This document shows, in pieces, positions 17,440 through 25,965 of a stretch of DNA of 64,000 bases (position 1 is its first letter; every line of letters starts with the position of its first letter). The notes beneath the pieces were generated by a model that searched no databases, was not told the origin of the DNA, and saw only the letters and a list, made by a program, of their open reading frames with translations. A program made the position numbers and the translations under genes. The stretch is from Streptococcus sanguinis. GTDB lineage: Bacteria > Bacillota > Bacilli > Lactobacillales > Streptococcaceae. The stretch spans positions 248,001 to 312,000 of the forward strand of contig NZ_JAHZPA010000002.1 of assembly GCF_019929225.1 (NCBI RefSeq), read 5' to 3'.

Positions 17440-17967
17440 ATGTCTCTTGCTTTTTTATCTTTTGTAACCTTATCACTGTTTATGCTGCACGAGTTTGATG
17501 AGATTATCCTAGTTCGGCCTTGGATTTCTCAGAATCAAGACCATCAAGACTATCAAAAGGAGATGTTCATTGCTAGGAGAAGAAGTTATCTTTCTGCTGA
17601 AAGTATAGCTCTGATGATTGCGGAGGAATTTCTGCTGGCCTTTATCCTTTTGTTGCTTGCGATTCTATTTCGCATTCCCGAGCTGGCTTTGGCTATTGGC
17701 TTCTGTCATACCCTCCATCTGCTGGGCCATATCATGCAAGTGTTTCGCTTTCGTCGCTGGGTACCGGGCGGCTTCACAGCTTTGACGACTTTTCCTATAC
17801 TCATCTTAGTCTTTGTCCTTTATCTGAGTCAGCAGTCGATTTCTTGGTCGCTACTTCTGATTCTAAGCGTGTTAGTGATGGCTTTTCTTTTGGCAAATCT
17901 GGCCTTTTTACATAGCAGAGCTCAAAAGATAGAAGCTTGGATATACAGGGTAAGCAAAGCAGACTGA
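17440..17967 (+). CDS. HXXEE-type integral membrane protein
   Basis: I start at ATG 17440 behind AAGGAGG (17428-17434); a TATAAT at 17407-17412 shows that the open frame upstream is promoter DNA. The 175-aa protein has about five hydrophobic helices. In the first is MLHEFDEII, and in the third CHTLHLLGHIMQ, giving conserved-looking His and Glu residues inside the membrane. This resembles the HXXEE family, whose members are speculated to be membrane metalloenzymes, but no activity is established. It sits between plsC and comEA, with its own promoter and terminator. Confidence 0.65.
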   Translation: MSLAFLSFVTLSLFMLHEFDEIILVRPWISQNQDHQDYQKEMFIARRRSYLSAESIALMIAEEFLLAFILLLLAILFRIPELALAIGFCHTLHLLGHIMQVFRFRRWVPGGFTALTTFPILILVFVLYLSQQSISWSLLLILSVLVMAFLLANLAFLHSRAQKIEAWIYRVSKAD

Positions 17968-18035
17968 TATTACAGCTCCTATTTTCATCAATGCCCCTTC
18001 TATCTATACGATTACTTGTAAAATAAAGATTTTAA

Positions 18036-18078
18036 AATATGACAAGCTGAAAATTCTATCGGTTTGTCATATTTTTTT
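18036..18078 (+). terminator. Terminator before comEA
   Basis: AATATGACAA (18036-18045) and TTGTCATATT (18064-18073) form a perfect 10-bp stem followed by T residues. It ends just before the competence box. Confidence 0.8.
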
Positions 18079-18086
18079 GAATTTTT

Positions 18087-18094
18087 TACGAATA
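18087..18094 (+). promoter_or_regulatory. Competence (SigX/ComX) box of the comEA-comEC operon
   Basis: TACGAATA at 18087-18094 is a perfect match to the streptococcal com/cin box, preceded by a T run. Genes with this box are transcribed by the alternative sigma factor SigX during competence. Confidence 0.92.
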
Positions 18095-18114
18095 AAAAGA
18101 TAAAGGAGAAAAAT

Positions 18115-18795
18115 ATGCTTGAAAAAATCATTGAAAAGCTTAAAGAATACAAGCTCTTTGTCGGTCTGGCAGTAGTTGGCGCTGTGCTAGGTGGTTTTTT
18201 CCTCATCAAAGGAAATCATCAACCGCAAAATCAGGTAGCCGCCTTGAGCCAAGAAATAACTTCCTCATCCAGCTCAGCTGATGAAAAAAGCGAAAAGATT
18301 GTCTCTAAGGATAAGGCGGACGAAGAGGAAAGCGAGCAGGTCACTGTGGATATTAAAGGAGCAGTTAAGAATCCTGGTGTCTATGAGCTGAGAGCAGGAG
18401 CGAGAGTCCATGAAGCTATCCAAAAAGCAGGCGGATTGACAGCAGACGCTGAGGCTAAGTCCATTAATCAGGCACAAAAATTAACAGATGAAGCAGTAAT
18501 CTATGTGGCAAAGATTGGTGAAGAAGGAGCCGATGTCACACAGACCGGCCAGCATCAAGCAGGAGCTTCTGATTCTGCTGGTGCCAGTGGTGGAAAGTCG
18601 GACAAGGTCAATCTAAATACGGCGACAGAGGCTGAACTGCAGACTATTTCAGGCATCGGACAGAAGCGGGCTTCTGACATCATCGCCTACCGCGAAAGCA
18701 ATGGCCGCTTTAAGTCAGTAGATGATCTGAAAAAAGTGTCAGGGATTGGAGATAAGACCTTAGAAAAGCTGAAAGAATATGTCACAGTGGATTAA
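18115..18795 (+). CDS. comEA: Competence DNA-receptor protein ComEA
   Basis: The 226-aa membrane-anchored protein binds incoming double-stranded DNA. One N-terminal membrane helix (KLFVGLAVVGAVLGGFFL) is followed by a Ser/Glu-rich linker, an SLBB domain (VDIKGAVKNPGVYELRAG) and two C-terminal helix-hairpin-helix motifs (VNLNTATEAELQTISGIG and KKVSGIGDKTLEKL). ATG 18115 follows AAAGGAG; an earlier in-frame ATG at 18064 lies within the terminator and the com box, so it is not used. It overlaps comEC by 17 bases. Confidence 0.96.
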   Translation: MLEKIIEKLKEYKLFVGLAVVGAVLGGFFLIKGNHQPQNQVAALSQEITSSSSSADEKSEKIVSKDKADEEESEQVTVDIKGAVKNPGVYELRAGARVHEAIQKAGGLTADAEAKSINQAQKLTDEAVIYVAKIGEEGADVTQTGQHQAGASDSAGASGGKSDKVNLNTATEAELQTISGIGQKRASDIIAYRESNGRFKSVDDLKKVSGIGDKTLEKLKEYVTVD

Positions 18796-21019
18796 AAAGT
18801 TACCCCTCACCCCTATCTATCTAGCTTTCATCCTTGTATGGGCCTATTTTGCAGTCTATTCTGGCAGTTCCTTGGCTTATTTTGGGCTAGGTGTCCTTCT
18901 GCTTCGTCTCTTTTTCAGCTATCCTCTCAAAAAAAGTCTAGCTGCTTTGGCATTCCTGTCCCTTTTTGTCCTCTTTTTCTTGCTTCGTCGGGAAATGGCA
19001 GAGCAGGCCTTTAGGCAGGAACCTCCTTCAGCTAGCTCGGTTCAGGTCTTGCCAGATACGATCAAAGTCAATGGAGATTCCCTATCCTTTCGAGGGCGAA
19101 CGAACGGTCGGCTTTATCAGGTCTTCTACAGGATTCAATCAGCCAGTGAAAAGGAAGCTTTTCAGCAACTGACAGATTTGGTCGTCCTTGATATTGAAGG
19201 AGAGTTTGAAAAGGCCCAGCAGCAACGAAATTTTTCAGGCTTTGACTATCAGGCTTATTTAAAAAGTCAGGGGATTTACCGTACCTTAAAAATCAATAAG
19301 ATTCAGTCACTAAGACCAATTTCCAGCCTGAATCCACTGGATTGGCTGTCTGTCTGGCGCAGAAAAGCGCTGGTCTATATTCGAAGTAATTTTCCTAGTC
19401 CAATGAGCCATTACATGACAGGACTCTTGTTTGGTGACTTAGATACGGAGTTTGCGGAAATGAATGACCTGTATTCTAGCTTGGGTATCATCCATTTGTT
19501 TGCCTTGTCTGGTATGCAGGTAGGTTTCTTTTTGGATGGTTTTCGCAGAATTCTTCTACGTTTGGGGATGAAGAGGGAGACAGTAAATGCTTTGCAGCTG
19601 CCTTTTTCATTTATCTATGCTGGACTGACAGGCTTTTCTGTTTCTGTCGTCAGAAGCTTAGTTCAGAAGTTGTTGGCCCAGCAAGGACTGACCAGACTGG
19701 ATAATTTTGCCCTGACACTGATGATTCTCTTTATCCTCATGCCTAATTTTCTTCTGACAGCAGGCGGTGTCTTGTCCTGCGCCTATGCTTTTTTGATTTC
19801 TATGATGGATTTTGAAAAGTTGCCGCCGATTCAGAAGATTTTGGCGGAAAGTCTGACTATTTCATTGGGCATTTTGCCTATACTAATCTACTATTTTTCT
19901 GAATTTCAGCCTTGGTCCGTGATTTTAACTTTTCTATTTTCACTACTCTTTGACCTGCTGATGCTGCCAGGCTTAACCCTCATTTTTATTTTGTCACCAC
20001 TTTTAAAAATCACTCAAGTCAATTTTTTCTTTGACTTACTCGAAGATGTGATTCGTTGGGTAGCTGATTTTGCTCCGCGCCCTTTGATTTTTGGGAAACC
20101 CAACCTCTGGTTACTAGCCGCTCTGCTTTTGGTTTTAGCTTTAATCTATGACTTTCGGAGAAAGAAAAGCTGGCTTTTATCTTTTAGTTTGCTTGCTCTT
20201 CATTTATTTTTCCTAACAAAGCATCCGCTGCAAAATGAAATTACAGTAGTGGATATTGGTCAAGGAGATAGCATTTTTCTCAGGGACTGGCAGGGCAGGA
20301 CGATTTTGATTGACGTTGGAGGGCGAGTCGAGATAGGAAAGAAGGAGGCTTGGCAGGAGCGACGGACTTCATCCAATGCAGAAAAGACCTTAATTCCCTA
20401 TCTTAAAAGTCGTGGCGTTTCTAGTCTGGATGTATTGGTCTTGACTCATACCGATACCGACCACATGGGCGATATGCTAGAGGTAGCTAAGCATTTTTCT
20501 ATCAAGGAAATCTATGTTTCTAAAGGAAGTCTGACTCAGCCTGATTTTGTTCAAAAACTAGATCAGATAGAAACTTCTGTCCATGTCGTAGAAGTGGGCG
20601 ATGAGATTCCGGTATTTGACTCAGCTTTGCAGGTTCTCTATCCTAGTGGGACAGGCGACGGTGGAAATGATGATTCGATTGTACTCTACGGAGAGTTCTT
20701 TCAGACGAAATTTTTGTTTACAGGTGATTTGGAAAGACAAGGAGAAACCGAACTGCTGCAGCGCTTCCCTCAGCTGAAAGCAGATGTCTTAAAAGCAGGG
20801 CACCACGGTTCCAAAGGCTCGTCCAGTCCAGAGTTTTTAGAGCAAATTCAGCCGAAACTGGCCTTGATATCAGCCGGTCAGAATAATCGTTATCGTCATC
20901 CCCATCAGGAAACCTTGCAAAGATTTGAGAAGTTTAATACAGCCATCTATCGAACTGACCAGCAGGGGGCCATTCGTTTGATTGGTTGGAATTCCTGGAG
21001 GATTGAAACGGTTCGTTGA
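18779..21019 (+). CDS. comEC: Competence DNA-uptake channel protein ComEC
   Basis: The 746-aa polytopic membrane protein carries single-stranded DNA across the membrane. It has an N-terminal pair of helices and an extracellular OB-like region, a central Competence domain with multiple helices (LSGMQVGFFL), and a C-terminal metallo-beta-lactamase-like domain with VDIGQGDSIFL, THTDTDHMGD and KAGHHGSKGSS. The last is thought to be the nuclease that degrades the non-transported strand. Its start lies inside comEA, indicating coupling, and it is driven by the SigX box upstream of comEA. Length and motifs are complete, so competence is probably intact. Confidence 0.95.
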   Translation: MSQWIKKLPLTPIYLAFILVWAYFAVYSGSSLAYFGLGVLLLRLFFSYPLKKSLAALAFLSLFVLFFLLRREMAEQAFRQEPPSASSVQVLPDTIKVNGDSLSFRGRTNGRLYQVFYRIQSASEKEAFQQLTDLVVLDIEGEFEKAQQQRNFSGFDYQAYLKSQGIYRTLKINKIQSLRPISSLNPLDWLSVWRRKALVYIRSNFPSPMSHYMTGLLFGDLDTEFAEMNDLYSSLGIIHLFALSGMQVGFFLDGFRRILLRLGMKRETVNALQLPFSFIYAGLTGFSVSVVRSLVQKLLAQQGLTRLDNFALTLMILFILMPNFLLTAGGVLSCAYAFLISMMDFEKLPPIQKILAESLTISLGILPILIYYFSEFQPWSVILTFLFSLLFDLLMLPGLTLIFILSPLLKITQVNFFFDLLEDVIRWVADFAPRPLIFGKPNLWLLAALLLVLALIYDFRRKKSWLLSFSLLALHLFFLTKHPLQNEITVVDIGQGDSIFLRDWQGRTILIDVGGRVEIGKKEAWQERRTSSNAEKTLIPYLKSRGVSSLDVLVLTHTDTDHMGDMLEVAKHFSIKEIYVSKGSLTQPDFVQKLDQIETSVHVVEVGDEIPVFDSALQVLYPSGTGDGGNDDSIVLYGEFFQTKFLFTGDLERQGETELLQRFPQLKADVLKAGHHGSKGSSSPEFLEQIQPKLALISAGQNNRYRHPHQETLQRFEKFNTAIYRTDQQGAIRLIGWNSWRIETVR

Positions 21020-21086
21020 TAGCTGCGCTAAAGATGCCAACTGATACTTTTTCTCATGTCCATTTAGCTTCAGTCAGGAAGTCATA

Positions 21087-21115
21087 TTGATTTATTTATG
21101 CATTTGTGATAAGAT
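21087..21115 (+). promoter_or_regulatory. Promoter of the DUF805 gene
   Basis: TTGATT (21087-21092) and TAAGAT (21110-21115) are 17 bases apart. Confidence 0.6.
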
Positions 21116-21147
21116 AATGGGTATAAAAAATTATAGAGGAGAATTTT

Positions 21148-22284
21148 ATGTTTGCTGCATATAAAAAATTCTGGACACACTATGCTGATTTTTCAGGTCG
21201 TTCAAGTCGATCAGATTTTTGGTGGGCATTTTTGTGTCACATGATTATCATCGTACCATTGTTTATCATTATTTGGGTTTCTGCATTAGGAAGTATTTTT
21301 TCCGTAGCTCAGGACGCAGCTTATGGATATGAACCAGATGCATCAGCATTCTTGGCTGGGGCAGGATTTGCTGTTATTTTTTGGTTTATCCTACTGATTT
21401 ATTATTTAGCTATCTTAGTTCCTAGTATGGCAATTATAGTTCGCCGCTTGCGTGATGCTGGTTATCATTGGGCTTTTCTTTTCCTGTATGTCGGTCCTCT
21501 TGTACTGTTATTTGTTCCGGTTCTAAATATTATTGCAGGAATAGTAGTTCTTCCATGTTTTATTGCTTTGATTGTTTTGCTTTGTCAAGGATCTAAGCCT
21601 GAAATGGTTGGAAATTCATATGGTCAGCAATATGGCCAGCAAAACTTCCAAGGACAACAGTTTGGCCAACAGTCATACAATCAAGGTTTAAACTATGAAA
21701 AACAACCACAACAAGGTGGTTTCCAAGGTCAGCAGTTTGGTCAACAGCCACAACAAGGCGGTTTCCAAGGACAACAGTTTGGTCAGTCACAACAACCTGT
21801 TCAAAATCAACAGTTTGGCCAACAGCCACAGCAAGGTGGCTTCCAAGGACAGCAATTTGGTCAACAACCACAGCAACCTGTCCAAAACCAATCATTTGGT
21901 CAACAACCACAACAACCTGTTCAAAATCAACCATTTGGCCAACAACCACAACAAGGTGGTTTCCAAGGACAACAGTTTGATCAACAACCACAGCAACCTG
22001 TCCAAAACCAACCATTTGGCCAACAACCACAGCAAGGTGGTTTCCAAGATCAGCAATTTGGTCAACAGCCACAACAACCTGTTTCTGATCAAAGTCAGGC
22101 AGTGGAGCAAGCAGAACCAGTTCAAAATCCATTTACTGCTGAAACGCCTGAGCAGTCAACACCTCAGGATTTTGGAACTCAAGCACCTGTTCAGGATAAT
22201 CCTTTTGTTTCATCAGTTCAAGAGGAGCAAGCTTCTACACCAGCTGAAAACAGTGTAGAGGATGCAACTGAAAACCAAGAATAA
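21148..22284 (+). CDS. DUF805 membrane protein with long Gln/Gly/Phe-rich repetitive tail
   Basis: The 378-aa protein has an N-terminal DUF805 domain (residues 1-150) with the typical start KKFWTHYADFSGRSSRSDFWW and IVRRLRDAGYHWA, and four or five membrane helices. From about residue 155 to 315 it becomes a low-complexity tail built of QQFGQ-PQQGGFQG and QPVQNQ units, followed by an acidic stretch to the end. DUF805 proteins have no known activity. The tail resembles prion-like disordered domains, so clustering or scaffolding at the membrane is possible, which is inference. A terminator follows. The long open frames on both other phases of the tail are repeat artefacts. Confidence 0.85.
   Translation: MFAAYKKFWTHYADFSGRSSRSDFWWAFLCHMIIIVPLFIIIWVSALGSIFSVAQDAAYGYEPDASAFLAGAGFAVIFWFILLIYYLAILVPSMAIIVRRLRDAGYHWAFLFLYVGPLVLLFVPVLNIIAGIVVLPCFIALIVLLCQGSKPEMVGNSYGQQYGQQNFQGQQFGQQSYNQGLNYEKQPQQGGFQGQQFGQQPQQGGFQGQQFGQSQQPVQNQQFGQQPQQGGFQGQQFGQQPQQPVQNQSFGQQPQQPVQNQPFGQQPQQGGFQGQQFDQQPQQPVQNQPFGQQPQQGGFQDQQFGQQPQQPVSDQSQAVEQAEPVQNPFTAETPEQSTPQDFGTQAPVQDNPFVSSVQEEQASTPAENSVEDATENQE
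21610..22095 (+). repeat. In-frame tandem repeat region coding the Q-rich tail
   Basis: Degenerate units of about 42-45 bases such as CAACAGCCACAACAAGGTGG are repeated, with alternate PQQGGFQ and PQQPVQNQ versions. Unit number is likely to vary between strains by slippage or recombination. Confidence 0.85.
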
Positions 22285-22290
22285 ACAAAG

Positions 22291-22319
22291 AAGAGTTGGA
22301 ATTTTTCCAGCTCTTTTCG
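22291..22319 (+). terminator. Terminator of the DUF805 gene
   Basis: AAGAGTTGGA (22291-22300) pairs with TCCAGCTCTT (22306-22315), followed by TT. Confidence 0.8.
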
Positions 22320-22476
22320 TTCTATCGCTCGTAGAAAATCTTGAACAGAACTGGACATTGATAGTTTTTTATAACAAAGAAAAATGAAGCTAGTAACAGT
22401 TTCTATTTATATAGCAGATCTATTCAAAAATTAGATTTTGTTTGCAAAGAAAATAACAGACTTTCCGACTCTTTTT

Positions 22477-22485
22477 TGTTACAAT
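22477..22485 (+). promoter_or_regulatory. Extended -10 promoter of holA
   Basis: TG-T-TACAAT at 22477-22485 with no good -35, about 50 bases before holA. Confidence 0.5.
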
Positions 22486-22534
22486 CAATACATGAAAAAA
22501 ATTGACAAGAAATATAAAGCAGAGGAGACTTTCG

Positions 22535-23581
22535 GTGTTAGCTATTGAGGAAATTAAAAAAATCATGCCAAGCAATCTTCCTGCTTTGACCATTTTGGCT
22601 GGAGATGACTTGGGTCAGTTTGAGTTGTTGAAGGAGCAGTTTCTCCGCCAGATTCAGTTTCAACCGGGCGATTTGAACACTGCTATTTTCGATATGAAAG
22701 AAGCAAACTATCAGGATGTGGAGTTGGACTTGGTCAGTCTGCCTTTTTTTGCGGATGAAAAAATCGTGATTTTGGACCATTTTGCTGATTTGACAACAGC
22801 CAAGAAGCGCTATCTGACTGATGAAGAACTCAAATCTTTTGAAAATTATCTGGAAAATCCAGCGGATACAACTCGTCTGGTTATCTTTGCAGAAGGCAAA
22901 TTGGATAGCAAGCGCCGTCTGGTCAAACTGCTGAAACGGGACGGGAAAATTTTTGAGGCTGCAGAACCCAAGGAAGCAGATCTACGGGCTTATTTCAGCA
23001 AGGAAGCGCAGGCAGAAGGATTACAATTTGCTCCGACAGCTTTCGATCAGTTGCTGCTGAAATCAGGTTTTCAGTTCAGTGAAGTCAGTAAAAATTTAGC
23101 CTTTCTGAAAGGTTATAAAGAGTCCGGTCAGATTGGTTTAGAAGACATTGCCGAGGCCATTCCCAAGACCCTTCAGGACAATATTTTTGATCTGACCCAG
23201 CTGATTTTGCAGCAGAAGATTGATGAAGCCAGAAGTTTGGTACGAGATTTGACACTTCAAGGCGAGGATGAAATCAAGCTTATTGCTATTATGCTGGGGC
23301 AGTTTCGTATCTTTACGCAGGTTAAGGTTTTAGCAGAAAATGGCAGAGCTGAGAGTCAGATTGTGTCTGATTTGTCCGACTATCTAGGCCGCAAGGTCAA
23401 TCCTTATCAAGTCAAGTTTGCTTTAAAAGATGCTCACTCGCTGAGTTTAGCCTTTCTTAAAAAGACCATGGCCTGTCTGATTGAAACAGATTACCAAATT
23501 AAATCGGGGCTGTATGATAAAGATTACCTGTTTGATTTGGCTCTGCTCAAGATTGCGACGGGTGAGCTACAAGCAAAATAG
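22535..23581 (+). CDS. holA: DNA polymerase III delta subunit
   Basis: The 348-aa protein opens the beta clamp as part of the clamp loader. The N-terminal TILAGDDLGQFELLKEQFL is the degenerate P-loop region of HolA (no functional ATPase needed), and the rest fits the delta family in length. I choose GTG 22535 (reading MLAIEEIKKIM) because AGAGGAG at 22521-22527 is correctly spaced; the more distal TTG at 22502 would add 11 residues not expected for streptococcal HolA. holA followed by sodA is the usual streptococcal order. Confidence 0.93.
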   Translation: MLAIEEIKKIMPSNLPALTILAGDDLGQFELLKEQFLRQIQFQPGDLNTAIFDMKEANYQDVELDLVSLPFFADEKIVILDHFADLTTAKKRYLTDEELKSFENYLENPADTTRLVIFAEGKLDSKRRLVKLLKRDGKIFEAAEPKEADLRAYFSKEAQAEGLQFAPTAFDQLLLKSGFQFSEVSKNLAFLKGYKESGQIGLEDIAEAIPKTLQDNIFDLTQLILQQKIDEARSLVRDLTLQGEDEIKLIAIMLGQFRIFTQVKVLAENGRAESQIVSDLSDYLGRKVNPYQVKFALKDAHSLSLAFLKKTMACLIETDYQIKSGLYDKDYLFDLALLKIATGELQAK

Positions 23582-23643
23582 TTGAAAAATTCTAATGATT
23601 GCGTTATCATTTTTATAATCATATAGAAAAAGAGGTCTATCAA

Positions 23644-24249
23644 ATGGCAATTATCTTACCTGATCTTCCTTACGCTTACGATGCTTTGGAGCCTTACATT
23701 GATGAAGAAACAATGCACTTGCATCATGACAAGCACCACAATACCTATGTAACGAATGTTAATGCTGCGCTTGAAAAACATCCTGAAATTGGTGAAGACT
23801 TGGAAAAATTATTGGCTGATGTGGAGTCTATCCCAGCTGATATCCGTCAGGCAGTCATCAACAATGGTGGTGGTCATCTTAACCACGCTCTTTTCTGGGA
23901 ATTGATGACACCAGCAGAAACATCACCATCTGCAGAGTTGGCAGCGGATATCGAAGCTACTTTTGGATCATTTGAAGACTTCAAAGCAGCTTTCACTGCA
24001 GCAGCTACAACTCGTTTTGGTTCTGGCTGGGCTTGGTTGGTTGTCAATAAAGAAGGCAAGTTGGAAGTAACTTCAACAGCAAATCAGGATACTCCTATTT
24101 CAGAAGGTAAAACTCCAATCTTGGGACTGGATGTTTGGGAACATGCTTACTATGTGAAATACCGCAATCTTCGTCCGAACTACATCCAAGCTTTCTTCTC
24201 AGTTATTAACTGGAAAAAGGTTGACGAACTTTACGCTGCTGCTAAATAA
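23644..24249 (+). CDS. sodA: Superoxide dismutase [Mn/Fe]
   Basis: The 201-aa cytoplasmic enzyme dismutates superoxide. Metal ligands are visible: His27 in MHLHHDKHH, His in LNHALFWE, and Asp/His in [11 protein letters not shown] 23644 follows AGAGG; the frame is open further upstream but that part is promoter DNA (TATAAT at 23614-23619). Streptococcal SodA is usually Mn-dependent, and [11 protein letters not shown] is compatible. It is followed by a terminator and is monocistronic. In peroxide-producing oral streptococci this enzyme is a main oxidative-stress defence. Confidence 0.97.
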   Translation: MAIILPDLPYAYDALEPYIDEETMHLHHDKHHNTYVTNVNAALEKHPEIGEDLEKLLADVESIPADIRQAVINNGGGHLNHALFWELMTPAETSPSAELAADIEATFGSFEDFKAAFTAAATTRFGSGWAWLVVNKEGKLEVTSTANQDTPISEGKTPILGLDVWEHAYYVKYRNLRPNYIQAFFSVINWKKVDELYAAAK

Positions 24250-24270
24250 ACAGGCAGTTTCAATAGATAA

Positions 24271-24304
24271 AAAGGCGAATCGATTAATGATTTGCCTTTT
24301 TTTG
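24271..24304 (+). terminator. Terminator of sodA
   Basis: AAAGGCGAATC (24271-24281) pairs with GATTTGCCTTT (24289-24299), with one G-U pair, followed by a T run. Confidence 0.9.
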
Positions 24305-24335
24305 ATGCTTAAAATGCCTTTTTTCTGGGTTTCAC

Positions 24336-24364
24336 TTGTTATTTTCCTCATAATTTTTTATAAT
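24336..24364 (+). promoter_or_regulatory. Promoter of the beta-lactamase-like gene
   Basis: TTGTTA (24336-24341) and TATAAT (24359-24364) are 17 bases apart and 21 bases before the TTG start. Confidence 0.8.
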
Positions 24365-24385
24365 ACAAATGCTAGGAGAAATGTT

Positions 24386-25465
24386 TTGAGTAAAAAAATT
24401 GTAACGATTATCGTAGCTGTCCTTTCTTGTCTTTGTCTGCTGGGCTTCATCTTCCTTTTTATAACCCAACGAAATAAGACTATTGAAAAGAAAGCACAAG
24501 AGGCTGCCCAACTTGCAAAGTCTGGCGAGCAAGAACAGGAAGAAGAGAAAGTCAAGCCTGATTCCAAACCAGTTGAAGAAAAACCCAAGCCTGTTGAAAA
24601 AAGTCCAGAGGAGAAGCAGAAGGTCATGGAGGCGGACGGCCCGACTATGGATGCTTTAGGACTTCGATTTGACTATGCAAATTTGGATTTGACTCAGGTC
24701 ATTCAGGCTTATATGACTGAAATGGGAATTGAACCCTCCCAGGTTGCATTTTCATATAAGGATTTGACGACTGGCAAGACCTTTGCAATGAATGATACCC
24801 AGCCTATGACTGCGGGATCGACCTACAAGCTCCCTCTCAATATGCTGGTAGTAGATGAGGTTGCTGCCGGCAAACTTTCTATGGACGAGCGGTTTGATAT
24901 TACCAATACAAACTATGAATATAGGGGCGAGCATGATAACTATGTCGGTGCTTTCAATGGTGCTATGAGTATATCAGATATGCAGGAATACTCCTTGGTT
25001 TATTCTGAAAATACTCCAGCGTACGCTTTAGCAGAGCGTCTGGGCGGGATGGAAAAGGCTTATGATATGTTTAGCCGTTATGGTCAGTCCAAAGCTGATA
25101 TTAAGACGATCAGCCGGGAGAACAATAAAACCACGACGGATTACTATATTCAGGTTCTTGAGCATTTATCTAAAAATCAGGAAAAGTACAAGGATATCCT
25201 TTATTATATAGGCGAATCCTTCCCAGGTGAATACTATAAGCGCTATCTGCGTGACATTACCATCTATCAAAAGCCTGGATATGTTCGTGAGGCGCTCAAT
25301 GTGGATGCATTAGTTATGGAAGAGAAGCCCTATATTATAGCTCTCTATACGGCTTATTTAGGTGGTAGCACCGAGGCCAGTGATGAGATCAGTGGTGTCG
25401 GAATTGAGCAAGTTGGTCAGTTAGCCTACGTCATCAATGAATGGCATCGGGTTAATATGAACTAA
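24386..25465 (+). CDS. Membrane-anchored class A beta-lactamase-like serine hydrolase
   Basis: I start at TTG 24386 (GGAG at 24375-24378, promoter just upstream); the upstream open frame belongs to the terminator and promoter region. The 359-aa protein has an N-terminal signal anchor (IVTIIVAVLSCLCLLGFIFLF), a Lys/Glu/Pro-rich linker to about residue 85, then a penicillin-recognising fold with AGSTYKLPL (SxxK) and YSENTPAYAL (SxN). The usual KTG box is not evident; KPG in YQKPGYV may stand in for it. It probably acts outside the cell on peptidoglycan or is a non-lactamase relative. Activity is unproven. It is monocistronic, between sodA and the accessory region. Confidence 0.8.
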   Translation: MSKKIVTIIVAVLSCLCLLGFIFLFITQRNKTIEKKAQEAAQLAKSGEQEQEEEKVKPDSKPVEEKPKPVEKSPEEKQKVMEADGPTMDALGLRFDYANLDLTQVIQAYMTEMGIEPSQVAFSYKDLTTGKTFAMNDTQPMTAGSTYKLPLNMLVVDEVAAGKLSMDERFDITNTNYEYRGEHDNYVGAFNGAMSISDMQEYSLVYSENTPAYALAERLGGMEKAYDMFSRYGQSKADIKTISRENNKTTTDYYIQVLEHLSKNQEKYKDILYYIGESFPGEYYKRYLRDITIYQKPGYVREALNVDALVMEEKPYIIALYTAYLGGSTEASDEISGVGIEQVGQLAYVINEWHRVNMN

Positions 25466-25469
25466 GAGC

Positions 25470-25498
25470 AATCTAGTCTAGACAGGCTAGATTTTTTG
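25470..25498 (+). terminator. Terminator before the accessory regulon
   Basis: AATCTAGTCT (25470-25479) pairs with AGGCTAGATT (25484-25493), with one G-U pair, followed by T residues. Confidence 0.8.
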
Positions 25499-25503
25499 AT
25501 AGC

Positions 25504-25581
25504 TATTTAGAAAAAAACCAAAATACCTCTTGCTTTTTTGAAAGAGAAGTGTTACAATCTATTTAGAAGATGTTCTAATTA
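25504..25581 (+). promoter_or_regulatory. Promoter P1 bracketed by two 22-bp operators
   Basis: Box a (25504-25525) has left arm TATTTAGAA and right arm ACCAAAATA. Four bases later comes -35 TTGCTT (25530-25535), a 17-base spacer, -10 TACAAT (25553-25558), one base, then box b (25560-25581) with arms TATTTAGAA and TTCTAATTA. An identical geometry recurs at 34527-34603. Occupancy would block polymerase, so repression by the SdpR-like proteins encoded in the same region is likely. Confidence 0.75.
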
Positions 25582-25630
25582 CTTCATTCTGCTCTGTTTA
25601 ATTAGTCACTGAGCAATTTTTTATAAAAGC

Positions 25631-25652
25631 TATTTAGAAAAAATTCTAAATT
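25631..25652 (+). promoter_or_regulatory. Operator box c, between P1 and micropeptide 1
   Basis: Arms TATTTAGAA and TTCTAAATT around four A residues, 23 bases before the first micropeptide start. This third box could form a repression loop with a and b. Confidence 0.7.
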
Positions 25653-25675
25653 TCTCTACTCAAAAAGGAGGAAAA

Positions 25676-25816
25676 ATGAAGAAAGCAAGAAACTCAATCC
25701 TACTAACCGTAGTAGGTCTAGTGACGGGTCTATCCATTTGGCTGGCTGTTTTTTCCTGGGTGCTCTATAAAAATAAGGACGACCTGCAAAAAATATCCAA
25801 TCAAAAACATTTTTAA
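25676..25816 (+). CDS. Micropeptide 1: 46-aa single-span membrane peptide
   Basis: ATG 25676 is preceded by a strong AAGGAGG at 25665-25671. The 46-aa product starts MKKARNS, has one hydrophobic helix (SILLTVVGLVTGLSIWLAVF) and a charged tail KNKDDLQKISNQKHF. It is paralogous to the peptide at 25966: both share VGL/IGL-T-LS, SW and a KN...L.KI tail. It has its own operator-bracketed promoter and its own terminator, so it is expressed separately from the ABC transporter. No signal-peptidase site is obvious. It could be a membrane-active toxin or pheromone precursor, or a small regulator of the transporter; I know no family for it. Confidence 0.7.
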   Translation: MKKARNSILLTVVGLVTGLSIWLAVFSWVLYKNKDDLQKISNQKHF

Positions 25817-25829
25817 ATACAAAATAGGC

Positions 25830-25858
25830 AATCTAGTTTTTCTAGACTAGATTTTTTA
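25830..25858 (+). terminator. Terminator after micropeptide 1
   Basis: AATCTAGT (25830-25837) pairs with ACTAGATT (25846-25853), followed by T residues. The stem is related in sequence to the terminator at 25470. Confidence 0.8.
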
Positions 25859-25866
25859 ATCCAGAG

Positions 25867-25946
25867 TATTTAGAAACAAATCGAAATACCTAAGAAGGAT
25901 TAGATTGCTTCGTTTCGTACTCTTTATTTAGAAAATTTTCTAAATA
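25867..25946 (+). promoter_or_regulatory. Operator pair d/e before micropeptide 2
   Basis: Box d (25867-25888) has arms TATTTAGAA and ATCGAAATA; box e (25925-25946) is a perfect 22-bp palindrome with arms TATTTAGAA and TTCTAAATA. They are 36 bases apart, close to the 33-34 seen at the other two pairs. A -10-like TACTCT lies at 25918-25923, one base before box e, but I see no good -35, so this promoter may be weak. Confidence 0.65.
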
Positions 25947-25965
25947 GATAGATAAAGGAGAAAAG

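Noticed and set aside
21593..22258. Long open frames on the opposite strand and in the third phase of the Q-rich repeat
   Set aside because: They arise from the low-complexity CAA/CAG repeat; they lack ribosome sites and recognisable protein features.
23582..23587. TTGAAA as the -35 of sodA
   Set aside because: It is 26 bases from the TATAAT at 23614, too far for a standard promoter; only the -10 is noted.
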